In this document: one piece after another, positions 28,331 to 38,139 of the stretch
Layout of the letters: each line of letters starts with the position of its first letter
How positions within the stretch are numbered: the stretch's first letter is position 1
Assembly (NCBI RefSeq): GCF_020103695.1
Contig: NZ_JAHXBF010000039.1
Coordinates: 1-64,000 of the forward strand
From: Hyalangium versicolor
Lineage (GTDB): Bacteria > Myxococcota > Myxococcia > Myxococcales > Myxococcaceae
Length of the DNA: 64,000 nucleotides
Direction: 5' to 3'
Program-made: the position numbers and the translations under genes
Notes under the pieces: model-generated
What the model saw: the letters and a program-made list of their open reading frames with translations, nothing else
Databases searched by the model: none
What the model was told of the DNA's origin: nothing

Positions 28331-31300
28331 GAGGCGCTCCGGGCCTGCTCCGGCTCTCGGCGCCACGGCGCGAGGCGCGCGAGCCGCTCCATGTAGAGGT
28401 AGATGACGGGTGTGGTGAAGAGCGTCAGGACCTGCGAGACCAGCAGGCCGCCCACGATGCTGACGCCCAGGGGCTGCCGCAGCTCCGAGCCCGTGCCCTG
28501 CCCCAGCGCGAGCGGAATGCCGCCGAGCAGCGCGGCCATCGTCGTCATCATGATGGGCCGGAAGCGCAGCAGCGCCGCCTGGCGGATGGACTCTCGCGGC
28601 GAGAGCCCCTGCTCACGCTCGGCCTCGAGGGCGAAGTCGATCATCATGATGGCGTTCTTCTTCACGATGCCGATCAGCAGGATGATCCCGATGAGCGCGA
28701 TGATGCTGAACTCGATCCGGCAGAGCATCAGCGCGAGCAGCGCTCCCACGCCCGCGGACGGGAGCGTGGAGAGGATCGTGATGGGGTGGATGTAGCTCTC
28801 GTAGAGCACGCCCAGGACGATGTAGACGGTGAGCAGCGCGGCGAGGATGAGCACGGGCTCGCTGGCGAGCGACTCCTGGAAGGATTGAGCGGTGCCCTGG
28901 AACTCGGCGCGGATCCCCGGCGGCAGGTTCACTTCGGCCTCGGCCTGGCGGATGGCCTTGACTGCCTGCCCCAGCGCCACACCAGACGCGGTATCGAAGG
29001 AAAGCGTCACCGACGGGAACTGATCCTGGTGGTTGATGGTGAGCGCGGCGGGCACGATGCTGGAGTGGGCGATGGCCGAGAGCGGTACCGCGTCTCCGGC
29101 CTGGGTTCGCACGTACAGTTGCTCCAGGGTGCCGGGGTGCTGCTGGAGCTCGGGTTTCACCTCGAGGATGACCCGGTACTGGTTGAGCTGCGTGAAGATG
29201 GTGGAGACCTGCCGCTGGCCGAACGCGTCGTAGAGAGCGTCGTCCACCTGCTGCGGCAGCACGCCCAGGCGCGCCGCCGTGTCACGATCGATGGTGAGCG
29301 CGAGTTTCAGTCCTCCGGACTGCTGATCGCTCGCCACGTCCACGAGCTCGGGGAGCGAGCGGAGCTTCTCGACCATGCGTGGAGCCCACTCAGCGAGCTC
29401 CACCGGGTCGGCGTCCTCCAGCGTGTACTGGAACTGAGTCTGGCTCGTGCGGCTGGTGACCTGCAGATCCTGCAAGGGCTGGAGGAAGGCCTGGATGCCG
29501 CTGACCTGCGCGAGCTTCGGCTTGAGCCGGGTGATGATCTCGGAGGCGCTGGCCGATCGCTGCGCGTGAGGTTTGAGGGCGATCTGGAGCCGGCCGCTGT
29601 TGATGGTGGGGTTGGTGCCGTCCGGGCCGATGAAGGAGGCCACCGTCGCCACGTCGGGATCCTGGAGGACCACCTGGGTGAGCTGCTGTTGCAGGCTCAT
29701 CATGCGCGTGAAGGAGACGTCGGCCGGGCCCGTGGTGATCCCCTGGATCATCCCGGTGTCCTGCAAGGGGAAGAAGCCCTTGGGGATGAGGCTCGTCAGG
29801 AGCACCGTGAGCGCCAGCGTTCCCACGGTCACCGTGAGCGTCAGCAGTTGATGGGCGAGCACCCAGTCGAGCCCCTTGCGATAGACCGCGATCATCCCCT
29901 CGAAGAAGCGCTCCGAGGCGCGATGGAAGCGGGAGCGCGGGTTCGTGCCCTGGCGCTTGAGCAGGTGCGCGCACATCATCGCGGTGAGGGTGAGCGAGAG
30001 CAGCGCCGAGACCGTGATGGCGATGGCTAGCGTGACGGCGAACTCGCGGAACAGGCGCCCGATGAGCCCGCCCATGAAGAGGAGGGGAATGAGCACCGCG
30101 ATGAGGGACACCGTCAGCGAGACGATGGTGAAGCCGATCTGCCTGGAGCCCTTGAGCGCGGCGGCGAAGGGCGTCTCTCCCTCTTCAATGAAGCGGGAGA
30201 TGTTCTCGATCATGACGATGGCGTCATCGACCACGAAGCCCGTGGCGATCGTCAGCGCCATGAGCGAGAGGTTGTTCAGGCTGTAACCCGCCAGGTACAT
30301 CACCCCGAACGTGCCCACCAGGGAGAGGGGCACGGCGATGCCCGGGATGAGGGTGGCGCGCACCGAGCGCAGGAAGACGAAGTTCACCGCCACCACGAGC
30401 AGGACGGTGAGCGCCAGCGTGAACTGCACGTCCTTCACCGAGGCGCGCACCGTCTCCGTGCGGTCGTTGAGGATGGAGACGTTCAAGCCCTGTGACAGCG
30501 TGGGAGCGAGCTGCGGGAGCAGCGCCTTGACCCGATCGGCGACCTGGATGACGTTGGCGCCCGGCTGGCGCAGCACATTGAGGATGATGGCCCGCTGCTC
30601 ACCCGCCCAGCCGGCGAGCTGGTCGTTCTCCACGCCGTCGATGGCGTCTCCCACGTCGCGCAGCCGGATCGGAGCACCGTTTCGAAAGGCGAGCACCAGT
30701 GGCCGGAAGGCCTCGGCGCCATGGAGCTGGTCATCGGTCGCCAGGGCATAGTCGAGCCGCGGGCCGTCGAGATTGCCTTTCGGCTGATTGACGTTGGCCG
30801 CTACCAGCGCGGTCCGCACATCGTCGATCGTCAGCCCCGCGCCCGCGAGCGAGGAGGGATCCACCTGGACCCGGACCGCCGGCTTCTGCGCGCCGCTGAT
30901 CGCGACGAGCCCCACGCCGGTCACCTGCGAGATCTTCTGCGCGAGGATCGAATCGGCCTGATCGTTCACCTGGTCGAGCGGCAGCGAGTCCGAGGAGACC
31001 GCCAGCGTGAGCACCGGTGTGTCGGCCGGGTTGCTCTTGCTGTAGGTCGGCGGGGCCGGCAGGGTGGCGGGCAGCAGGTTCGAGGTGGCGTTGATGGCCG
31101 CCTGCACGTCCTGTTCGGCGGCGTCGATGCCGCGCTCCAGGGTGAACTGGAGCGTGATCTGCGAGCTGCTGAAGCTCGACACCGAGGTCATCTGCGCGAG
31201 AGAGGGGATTTGCCCGAACTGGCGCTCGAGCGGCGTGGTCACGGCCGAGGCCATCGTCTCCGCGCTCGCGCCAGGCAGCAGGGTGGAGACCACGATGGTG

Positions 31301-31428
31301 GGGTAGTCCACCTGGGGGAGCGCCGACACCGGGAGCTGCTCGTAGCCCGCGACGCCCGCGAGCATCAGCCCCACCGTCAGCAGCGTGGTGGCGACGGGGC
31401 GCCGGATGAAGGGCTCGGAGATGCTCAT
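28327..31428 (-). CDS. RND efflux pump permease (MdtB-like)
   Basis: This 1033-residue inner-membrane proton-driven pump is a paralogue of the following gene. The start (SISEPFIRRPVATTLL) is typical for MdtB. The helix-4 motif TGFVVDDAIVMIEN carries the paired acidic residues, and the C-terminal part has IALIGIILLIGIVKKNAIMM. It overlaps the adaptor gene stop by 4 nt (ATGA) and the next pump by 4 nt (GTGA), so all three are translationally coupled. The pair probably forms a mixed trimer. Confidence 0.92.
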   Translation of the reverse strand: MSISEPFIRRPVATTLLTVGLMLAGVAGYEQLPVSALPQVDYPTIVVSTLLPGASAETMASAVTTPLERQFGQIPSLAQMTSVSSFSSSQITLQFTLERGIDAAEQDVQAAINATSNLLPATLPAPPTYSKSNPADTPVLTLAVSSDSLPLDQVNDQADSILAQKISQVTGVGLVAISGAQKPAVRVQVDPSSLAGAGLTIDDVRTALVAANVNQPKGNLDGPRLDYALATDDQLHGAEAFRPLVLAFRNGAPIRLRDVGDAIDGVENDQLAGWAGEQRAIILNVLRQPGANVIQVADRVKALLPQLAPTLSQGLNVSILNDRTETVRASVKDVQFTLALTVLLVVAVNFVFLRSVRATLIPGIAVPLSLVGTFGVMYLAGYSLNNLSLMALTIATGFVVDDAIVMIENISRFIEEGETPFAAALKGSRQIGFTIVSLTVSLIAVLIPLLFMGGLIGRLFREFAVTLAIAITVSALLSLTLTAMMCAHLLKRQGTNPRSRFHRASERFFEGMIAVYRKGLDWVLAHQLLTLTVTVGTLALTVLLTSLIPKGFFPLQDTGMIQGITTGPADVSFTRMMSLQQQLTQVVLQDPDVATVASFIGPDGTNPTINSGRLQIALKPHAQRSASASEIITRLKPKLAQVSGIQAFLQPLQDLQVTSRTSQTQFQYTLEDADPVELAEWAPRMVEKLRSLPELVDVASDQQSGGLKLALTIDRDTAARLGVLPQQVDDALYDAFGQRQVSTIFTQLNQYRVILEVKPELQQHPGTLEQLYVRTQAGDAVPLSAIAHSSIVPAALTINHQDQFPSVTLSFDTASGVALGQAVKAIRQAEAEVNLPPGIRAEFQGTAQSFQESLASEPVLILAALLTVYIVLGVLYESYIHPITILSTLPSAGVGALLALMLCRIEFSIIALIGIILLIGIVKKNAIMMIDFALEAEREQGLSPRESIRQAALLRFRPIMMTTMAALLGGIPLALGQGTGSELRQPLGVSIVGGLLVSQVLTLFTTPVIYLYMERLARLAPWRREPEQARSAS

Positions 31429-32597
31429 GGAGTCGGAGTCCTCGGGCTGCCGCCGACGCCGGGACCGGTGCCCTCCGGGACGCCGCCATCAGGCGTGCCT
31501 GCCGAGGGCCTCGCCGCGACCTTGCTGCCTGGGCGCAGCTGGCCCTGTCCCTCCGTGACGACCCCCTCGCCCGGCTGGAGGCCCTTCGAGATGAGCACCA
31601 GGTCTCCCTGCTGCCTCTCCACCGTGACGGGGCGTGGCTGCACGGTCTTGTCCGAGCCCACGACGTAGACGAAGGTGCCATTCGGGCCGCGCTGCAGCGC
31701 ATGCGCCGGTACCACCAGGGCCCCGACCCGCGTCGTGAGCAGGAGCCGCGCCTTGACGAAGGCGTTGGGCCACAGCGCGCTCTCTGGGTTGGGTACCACC
31801 GCCTTGAGACGCAAGGTGGAGGTGGTGGTGTTGATGGCGTTGTCGATCACCTCGAGCCGCCCGCGTCCCAACTCGGCGGAGCCGTCGCGGCTGAAGACCT
31901 GGATCTCGAGCGGGCCTCGGCGCTGCTGCTCGACCACCTGTGTGAGCACGTCCTGCGGCAGGGAGATCAGGACAGCCGCCGGGTCGAGCTGGGTCACCAC
32001 CACGATGCCCGTTGTGTCGGTGGCACGGACGAGGTTGCCTGGATCGACGTTGCGGATGCCCGTGATGCCGTCCAGGGGCGAGACGATGCGCGCGTATACG
32101 AGGCTGAGTTTCGCCGTCTCGATCTGAGCCTGATCGGCGCGCACCACTCCCTCTCCTTGAGCGACCAGCCCGCGCTGGTCGTCCGCTTGCTGCTGGGGAA
32201 TCAGCTTGCGCTGGGCGAGGAGTTCGTAGCGCTCCAGGTTCCGCTTGTTGGTGGCGAGCTGGGCTTGATCACGGGCCAGGGCCGCTTCGGCCTGGTGGAG
32301 CTGGGCGAGGAAGGGGCGCGGGTCGATCTGAGCCAGCGGCTCGCCTCGGCGCACGGCCTGGCCCTCACGAAAGAAGACGCGCTCGATGATCCCATCGACC
32401 TGGGGGCGCACCGTGACGGTCTGGAACGCGGACACGGTGCCGAGTCCTTCGAGGAAGATCGGCACGTCGCGCCGCTGCGCGTTCGCCACTGTCACGGGCA
32501 CGACGCGCTCGCCTGGAGGAGGTCCTCCCGCGGGCCGGGAGCAGGCCCCGAGCACCAGGGTGAGCAGCAAGGGAGCAATGCTCGTGGAGGTACGCAT
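31425..32597 (-). CDS. RND efflux periplasmic adaptor lipoprotein (MdtA-like)
   Basis: This 390-residue membrane-fusion protein has a lipoprotein signal (PLLLTLVLGAC, Cys19). The lipoyl/hairpin region starts at TVRPQVDGIIERVFFREGQA; an alpha-helical hairpin (about 105-170) is followed by the second lipoyl half (SLVYARIVSPLDGITGIRNV), a beta-barrel and the membrane-proximal domain. A Gly/Pro-rich tail of about 30 residues is extra. It links the two RND pumps to the TolC-type protein encoded just upstream (9 bp gap). Confidence 0.92.
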   Translation of the reverse strand: MRTSTSIAPLLLTLVLGACSRPAGGPPPGERVVPVTVANAQRRDVPIFLEGLGTVSAFQTVTVRPQVDGIIERVFFREGQAVRRGEPLAQIDPRPFLAQLHQAEAALARDQAQLATNKRNLERYELLAQRKLIPQQQADDQRGLVAQGEGVVRADQAQIETAKLSLVYARIVSPLDGITGIRNVDPGNLVRATDTTGIVVVTQLDPAAVLISLPQDVLTQVVEQQRRGPLEIQVFSRDGSAELGRGRLEVIDNAINTTTSTLRLKAVVPNPESALWPNAFVKARLLLTTRVGALVVPAHALQRGPNGTFVYVVGSDKTVQPRPVTVERQQGDLVLISKGLQPGEGVVTEGQGQLRPGSKVAARPSAGTPDGGVPEGTGPGVGGSPRTPTP

Positions 32598-32606
32598 GCG
32601 TCGGGT

Positions 32607-33959
32607 TCACCATCGCCCGAGGGCGTGCAGGAGTTGGGAGCGAGCCGTCGCCAGCTGGCCATCGGCCTGGACCAGTTGAGCCTCGGCGGTGGAGAGGGCG
32701 ACCTGCGCATCCGAGAGTTCGATGCCACTGCCGACGCCGGACCCATAGCGGCCCTCGGCCAGGCGCAGCCGCTCCCGGGCGTTGAGCACCGCGTCCCGCT
32801 GCGCGACGAGGGAAGCCTTGGCGGCGCGAACCGCGAGGCGGGCCTGTTCGAGATCCAGGCGCACCTGCAGGCGCTCGATGTCGAGCTGGGCGGAGAGCTG
32901 GTCCGCCACGGCTTCGGCCGCGCGCACCTGTGCCCGCGTCAGCCCACCCTCGAAGATGGGCCAGCTCAGCGTGAGCCCCGCCGCCGCGTTCCAGGACAGG
33001 GCGTCGAGCCGGCTCCCGCCGGGGGAGAAGCTCAGGCTCCCCGCGAGGGTGGGGCCATAGGCGCCCTCGAGCGCGCGGACGGTGAGACGCCGCGCCTCCA
33101 CCTGCCGCTGCAGTGAGGCCAGCTCCGGCCGGGCCTCGAGCGCCACTTTTTCCAGCGCTTCGAGGGGAGCGTCCTCGCCCTCCACGGGCTCCAGCCCCAG
33201 ATCCGCCACGTCGTAGTCGAGGCCGAGATCCCATCCCACCGCCTGGTTGAGCTGCGCCTTGGCGTTGAGATAGGCATTCTCGGCGCCAATGAGCTGTGAG
33301 CGGCCGGTGGCGAGGTTGGAGCGGGCCAGGGCGAGATCAATCTCGGGCGCCATGCCCGCGGTGACAAAGCCCTCGGTCTGCGCGAGGTGCTTCTCGAGGT
33401 TGCGCACCGTCTCGCGAGCCACCCCGACCAGTGCCTTGTTCGCGCGCGCGGTGAAGTAGACGCTGCGGACGAGGAGGGTGACCTGGAGCATCACGGCTCG
33501 CTCGCTCTCGCGCTGTGCCTCGGCCTGGGACTGCGCCGCGTGGAGGCGGCCCGTGGTCTGGTTGAAGTCCCAGAGGAGCTGGTTCACCCCGGCATTGCCG
33601 CTGAAGAACCCGAAGGTCTTCCAACTCGTGGGTTCCGACGCCGAGCCGCCTCCCGCGCTCTGAGGAAGCGCGCCGGGTCGCGAGATGAAGTTGGCGGTCG
33701 CGCGCTGGTAGCCGAAGCTCAGGAGCGCCTGGGGAAAGAGGGGAGCGCGGGCTTCGGCGACCATGGCGCGCGCTTCTTCGGTGGTGGCCCTCGCCTGCCG
33801 CAGCTGGGGCTGGAGCTTCTGCGCGGCGCCGAGCGCCTCCTCCAGCGTGACGACTCGCGGTGGCTGCTGGGCCGCCGCGGCGCCTCCCGTAAGGAGGACG
33901 AGGAGCACTCCCGTCGCACGGACCCCTGCCCTCCGGCTCTTTCCGATGTCGATCGGCAT
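32607..33959 (-). CDS. TolC-family outer-membrane efflux channel
   Basis: The frame encodes 450 residues. A signal peptide (about 1-32, ending AAAAQ) is followed by two OEP repeats; each has long helices rich in Ala/Gln/Glu, for example ALARSNLATGRSQLIGAENA and AEAVADQLSAQLDIERLQVR. It is the first gene of the efflux operon channel-adaptor-pump-pump, a complete tripartite system. The start has AAGGGACG upstream. It is divergent from the ABC permease at 34163 with a 203-bp shared intergenic region, where no operator stands out. Confidence 0.9.
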   Translation of the reverse strand: MPIDIGKSRRAGVRATGVLLVLLTGGAAAAQQPPRVVTLEEALGAAQKLQPQLRQARATTEEARAMVAEARAPLFPQALLSFGYQRATANFISRPGALPQSAGGGSASEPTSWKTFGFFSGNAGVNQLLWDFNQTTGRLHAAQSQAEAQRESERAVMLQVTLLVRSVYFTARANKALVGVARETVRNLEKHLAQTEGFVTAGMAPEIDLALARSNLATGRSQLIGAENAYLNAKAQLNQAVGWDLGLDYDVADLGLEPVEGEDAPLEALEKVALEARPELASLQRQVEARRLTVRALEGAYGPTLAGSLSFSPGGSRLDALSWNAAAGLTLSWPIFEGGLTRAQVRAAEAVADQLSAQLDIERLQVRLDLEQARLAVRAAKASLVAQRDAVLNARERLRLAEGRYGSGVGSGIELSDAQVALSTAEAQLVQADGQLATARSQLLHALGRW

Positions 33960-34162
33960 GGCGTCCCTTCACCTGGGGCGCTCGTAGTAGGAACCGGCTT
34001 CGAGACGGACAAGTGCCTGCGGCCAAGAGACACCGGAGCCCGGTGGGTGCAGGACGGCTCCCTCCGACTTCAGGGAGGGGAGGAGGCTCTGCCCGAACAC
34101 TTGAAAGACCGTGGCGACCTTTTCGGTTGATTCATTCGCCACGCGAGAGAGAACCCTGCCCC

Positions 34163-35923
34163 ATGAGCCGTGGCCCGGATCAGAAAGCGAAGCCTCCGCC
34201 CATCTATCCCTGGGGGAGAGCGACGGCCTTCCTGCAGCGCCGGGAGCACAGCCGATGGGTGGATGTGGCCCTCCTCCTTTCGCTGGGGGGACTGATCTTC
34301 GGCATGGTCCGTCTGGCCCGGGAGTGGACAGGCACGCTCCGTCCCACGGTCGAGATCGATCTGTCTCCGTGGGCGCTCCCCCAGTACACGCTGCTCTCGC
34401 TCTCCCGGGGGCTCGCGGCGTACGTGCTCTCGTTCGCCTTCACCCTCGTCTACGGGTACTGGGCAGCCAAGGACAAGGTCGCGGGCCGCATCCTCATTCC
34501 GCTCCTCGATGTGCTCCAGAGCATCCCCGTCCTCGGGTTCATGCCAGGCCTCGTGCTCGCGCTCGTGGCGGCGTTTCCGCACAGCAACGTCGGGCTCGAA
34601 CTCGCCGCGGTGCTCATGATCTTCACGGGGCAGGCCTGGAACATGACCTTCAGCTTCTACCACTCGCTCAGGTCCGTCCCCGCGGACCTCGGCGAAGCGG
34701 CCACGATGTACGGATTCGACTGGAAGGCCCGGCTTCGCAAGCTCGAGCTGCCCTTCGCCGCGATCGGCCTGGTCTGGAACAGCATGATGAGCATGGCCGG
34801 CGGCTGGTTCTTCCTCATGATCAACGAGTCCTTCATCCTCGGAGACAAGGACTTCCGGCTTCCTGGCCTGGGCTCGTACATGAGCGTCGCGGTGGCCAAG
34901 GGCAACACGGCCGCCATGGTCCGCGCCATCCTCGCGATGACCGCGATGATTGTCGCGCTCGACCAGCTGCTCTGGAGACCCATCGTGGTGTGGGCTCAGA
35001 AGTTCCGGGTCGAGGAGGGCGGCCAGACCGAGGCGATGCGCTCGTGGTTCCTCGATCTCCTCCGGCGCTCCGAGCTCCTCGCCTGGGTTCGGGCGCACCT
35101 GCGACCCACCAAGCGGACGCATCATCGCGCCGGTCACCCGCTGGCGGGGCCGGCACGCGCTCGCCGCTCGAAGCGGGCTGCCCTCATCTCTCTTGGGTGC
35201 TTTCTGGCGTTGCTCGCCCTGATGACGCTCGGCGCGTGGAAGCTCATCGGGTTCCTCTCTCCCGTGACCTCGCGCGAGTGGTTCATGACGGTGACCTCGG
35301 GCTTCGTCACGCTGGGCCGGGTCCTGATCGCGGTCTCGCTGGGGACGCTCTGGACGCTGCCTGCCGGTCTGGCCATTGGGCTCAGTCCCAGGCTGTCACG
35401 TCTCCTCCAGCCGGCCGTCCAGGTGGTGGCCTCCTTCCCCGCACCCATGCTCTTCCCCGCGGTCATCACCGTGATGCGGGGGGTCGGGATCTCGCTCGGC
35501 TGGGGGAGCGTGGTGCTCATGCTGCTGGGCACTCAATGGTACGTGCTCTTCAACGTGGTGGCGGGCGCCACGGCCATCCCCGCTGACCTGCGCGAGGCCG
35601 CACATGCCTTCCGAATGGGGCGCCTCCAGCGGTTCACCTCGCTGTACCTCCCGGCTGTCTTCCCTTACCTCGTCACGGGCTGGGTGACGGCCGCGGGGGG
35701 CGCGTGGAACGCGAGCATCGTCGCCGAGTACGTCACCTTCCGAGGGGAGACGATCAGCACCCTGGGGCTCGGTGCGCGCGTGAGCGCCGCCGCATCCGGC
35801 GGTCATTTCCCATCGCTCGCCGCGAGCATCCTGGTGATGTCATTGATGGTCGTCGCCTTCAATCGCCTGGTCTGGCGGCGGATGAACGCACTGGCCGAAC
35901 GCCGGTTCTCTCTGACGAGGTGA
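34163..35923 (+). CDS. ABC transporter double permease (taurine/nitrate/sulfonate type)
   Basis: The frame encodes 586 residues from ATG 34163. Two binding-protein-dependent permease domains are fused in one chain: the first (about 30-320) has the EAA loop EAATMYGFDWKARLRKLELP, and the second (about 375-580) has EAAHAFRMGRLQRFTSLYLP. A hydrophilic linker (about 320-375; THHRAGHPLAGPARARRSKR) joins them. Importers of this class usually have one permease gene forming a homodimer; a fused pair makes a pseudo-dimer. The ATPase follows after 10 bp. No substrate-binding protein gene is present nearby, so the substrate cannot be told; inorganic or organic anions are the family default. Confidence 0.9.
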   Translation: MSRGPDQKAKPPPIYPWGRATAFLQRREHSRWVDVALLLSLGGLIFGMVRLAREWTGTLRPTVEIDLSPWALPQYTLLSLSRGLAAYVLSFAFTLVYGYWAAKDKVAGRILIPLLDVLQSIPVLGFMPGLVLALVAAFPHSNVGLELAAVLMIFTGQAWNMTFSFYHSLRSVPADLGEAATMYGFDWKARLRKLELPFAAIGLVWNSMMSMAGGWFFLMINESFILGDKDFRLPGLGSYMSVAVAKGNTAAMVRAILAMTAMIVALDQLLWRPIVVWAQKFRVEEGGQTEAMRSWFLDLLRRSELLAWVRAHLRPTKRTHHRAGHPLAGPARARRSKRAALISLGCFLALLALMTLGAWKLIGFLSPVTSREWFMTVTSGFVTLGRVLIAVSLGTLWTLPAGLAIGLSPRLSRLLQPAVQVVASFPAPMLFPAVITVMRGVGISLGWGSVVLMLLGTQWYVLFNVVAGATAIPADLREAAHAFRMGRLQRFTSLYLPAVFPYLVTGWVTAAGGAWNASIVAEYVTFRGETISTLGLGARVSAAASGGHFPSLAASILVMSLMVVAFNRLVWRRMNALAERRFSLTR

Positions 35924-35933
35924 GGAGGTTCGC

Positions 35934-37220
35934 GTGGAGACCCTCGACAAACCACCGCTTTGCGAGGTGCGAAACGTCTCACAGGAGTTTCCGCAGCCGA
36001 GGGGAACGCCTCTGCGCGTGCTCGGGGACGTGACGCTGGCCGTCAAGCCGGACGAGGTGATCGCGCTGCTGGGGCCGTCTGGCTGTGGGAAGTCGACGCT
36101 GCTGCGCATCCTGGCCGGGCTGACGCAGCCCACGCGCGGCGCCATTCTCTACCATGGGCAGCCCTTGCGTGGCCTCAATCCGGGCGTGGGGTTCGTCTTC
36201 CAGAGCTTCGCGCTCTTCCCGTGGATGACCGTGGCCGAGAATGTCGAGTCCGCGTTGCGGCCCACGGGGCTTGCTCGAGAGGAGATTCGCGCCCGCACCC
36301 AGAAGGTCATCACGCTCGTCGGTCTCTCCGGGGCGGAGGAGGCCTACCCGCGCGAGCTCTCGGGAGGGATGAAACAACGTGTCGGCATGGCAAGAGCCCT
36401 CTCGCTCAACCCCGAGATGCTCTTCATGGACGAGCCCTTCAGCCAGGTCGATGCCCTGACGGCCGAGAGCCTCCGGGCGGAGGTGCTCGATATCTGGGCG
36501 GCCAAGGACAGGAACCCGAGCTCCATCGTCATGGTCAGCCACGACATCAAGGAAGTAGCCGCGATGGCGGACCGCATCGTCGTCCTCGGCACCCGGCCCG
36601 GGCGGATTCGGACCATCGTGGAGAACACGCTCCCGCGCCCGAGGAACTACCGCGCCCCCGCCTTCCTGCAGCTCGTGGATCGATTGCACGACATCATCAC
36701 GGGCAGCGAGATGCCGGATGCCCCCGCGCCAGCCCCGGGCGCCGGGGCCCTCATCGAGCCGCTGCCTGCCGCTCGCGCGAGTGAGATCGTCGGCCTGCTC
36801 GAGTACCTGGACTCTCACGGTGGACGCGAGGAGGTCTTCCGGATCGTCAGCGACACCCACCGCGAGTTCGGTGTGGTCATCGCCGTCGTGAACGCGGCCG
36901 AGCTGCTGAACTTCGTCGACACGCCCCGCCGCACCGTGGTGCTGTTGCCTCTGGGCGAGCGCTTCATTCGCGCCAGCCCCACCGAGCAGAAGGCCCTCTG
37001 GCGCGAGCAACTCTTGCGGCTCGCGCTCTTCAAGCAAGTCGCGGAGGCGCTGAGCCGGAACGAAGACCACCGCCTGGATGCCGACTTCATCCTCGAAACG
37101 ATCGCGATGCGGATGCCCTATGAGAACTACGAAGGGGTCTTCGAGACCTTCGTGAGCTGGGCCCGGTACGGAGATCTCTTCACATACGATGAGGACACGA
37201 AAACGCTCGCGCTGAAGTAG
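35934..37220 (+). CDS. ABC transporter ATPase with C-terminal AAA-associated domain
   Basis: The frame encodes 428 residues from GTG 35934 with GAGGAGG 5 nt upstream. The ATPase domain (about 8-250) has Walker A GPSGCGKST (47-55), signature LSGGMKQR, Walker B MLFMDEP and switch His in VSHD; it resembles TauB/SsuB/NrtD. The extra C-terminal domain (about 285-428) matches the AAA-associated C domain (PF09821 type) found in this transporter group, probably regulatory. It is paired with the double permease upstream. Its last 41 bp overlap the end of the convergent ATP-grasp gene. Confidence 0.92.
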   Translation: METLDKPPLCEVRNVSQEFPQPRGTPLRVLGDVTLAVKPDEVIALLGPSGCGKSTLLRILAGLTQPTRGAILYHGQPLRGLNPGVGFVFQSFALFPWMTVAENVESALRPTGLAREEIRARTQKVITLVGLSGAEEAYPRELSGGMKQRVGMARALSLNPEMLFMDEPFSQVDALTAESLRAEVLDIWAAKDRNPSSIVMVSHDIKEVAAMADRIVVLGTRPGRIRTIVENTLPRPRNYRAPAFLQLVDRLHDIITGSEMPDAPAPAPGAGALIEPLPAARASEIVGLLEYLDSHGGREEVFRIVSDTHREFGVVIAVVNAAELLNFVDTPRRTVVLLPLGERFIRASPTEQKALWREQLLRLALFKQVAEALSRNEDHRLDADFILETIAMRMPYENYEGVFETFVSWARYGDLFTYDEDTKTLALK

Positions 37221-38139
37221 CGGGCCCCTCGCACAGGAGCCGGGCGATGGCCGCGTCAATGGCGTCGCCCGTGTCCTCCTGGAACCAGGTGAACCCCGGG
37301 GAGGGATTGACCTCGAAGCAGTACCACTGGCCCTCGGGGGTGCGGCGCAGGTCGATGCCGGCCACGGGCAGGTCCAGCGCCTGCGCCAGATGGACGCACC
37401 GCTCGGCGATGTCCTGCGGCAGCTCGCCGCGCTCGAGGTACGTGCGGCCGTCTTGCCGGGTGGCATAGCGGTAGTCGTCCGCGGTGGAGCGGATGCGGGC
37501 GGTGAACACGGTGTCCCCCACGACGTGCACGCGGTGGTCGGTTCCCGGAACGTGTTGCTGGAACTGGGTGGGGCACCACCTCACGTGTTCCAGCCGTGCG
37601 TCATGCTCTGGCCCCAGGCGCGAGACGATGCTGCGCACCCCGCTGATGGACTTGTAGATGACCGCCCCATGCTGGGCCTTGAAGGCTCGCACTTCCTCTG
37701 GGTCGGTGGTGATGAGCGTGGCGGGCGTGCGGAAGCCATGCGCGCGGATCTGCAGGGCCTGGAACGGCTTGGAGCCGTTGGGCGCCATGGCTGATGGGCG
37801 GTTGATGACCCGCGCCTCCGTCAGCTCGGACCATGTGAACAGGAGGTCCTCGAGTCCGGTGGCGTGTTCCCAGGCTGCGCTTCCCGGGCCTGCTCGCCGC
37901 ACCTCGGGCAACCGGCGCGAATCATGAGGCCTCAGATAGGCCGCCGTGACGTCGGCCAGCTCCAGCGTCTGGCCCTCCATGCTCACATGGCCCTCGGCCT
38001 GGCGGCCCATGCGGAGCTCGGCGTGAGTCTCGAGCGCCCGGCGCTGATCGAGGAAGAACACGGGGGCGCCCAGCGCCTCGAGCGCCGAACGCACCGCCGC
38101 CAGCGGCCCGTCTCCGGGAGGCCCCCACAGGAGAATCAT
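37180..38139 (-). CDS. ATP-grasp ligase (RimK/MvdC-MvdD-like peptide-modifying enzyme)
   Basis: The frame encodes 319 residues from ATG 38139. An N-terminal pre-ATP-grasp domain (about 1-125; AYLRPHDSRR, INRPSAMAPNGSKPFQALQI) is followed by the ATP-grasp fold. An ATP-binding Lys lies in AVIYKSISGVRSI, then QHVPGTDHRVHVVGDTVFTA, the Asp-bearing AGIDLRRTPEG and the metal-binding EVNPSPGFTWFQ. This pattern matches the ligases that install side-chain ester or amide links in microviridin-type graspetides. The start overlaps the upstream truncated paralogue's stop by 4 nt (ATGA). Two genes upstream is a protein with a 106-residue Lys/Asp/Glu tract, the likely substrate: Lys and Asp/Glu side chains are exactly the groups such ligases join. 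Substrate and bond type are inferred. Confidence 0.82.
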   Translation of the reverse strand: MILLWGPPGDGPLAAVRSALEALGAPVFFLDQRRALETHAELRMGRQAEGHVSMEGQTLELADVTAAYLRPHDSRRLPEVRRAGPGSAAWEHATGLEDLLFTWSELTEARVINRPSAMAPNGSKPFQALQIRAHGFRTPATLITTDPEEVRAFKAQHGAVIYKSISGVRSIVSRLGPEHDARLEHVRWCPTQFQQHVPGTDHRVHVVGDTVFTARIRSTADDYRYATRQDGRTYLERGELPQDIAERCVHLAQALDLPVAGIDLRRTPEGQWYCFEVNPSPGFTWFQEDTGDAIDAAIARLLCEGPATSARAFSCPHRM

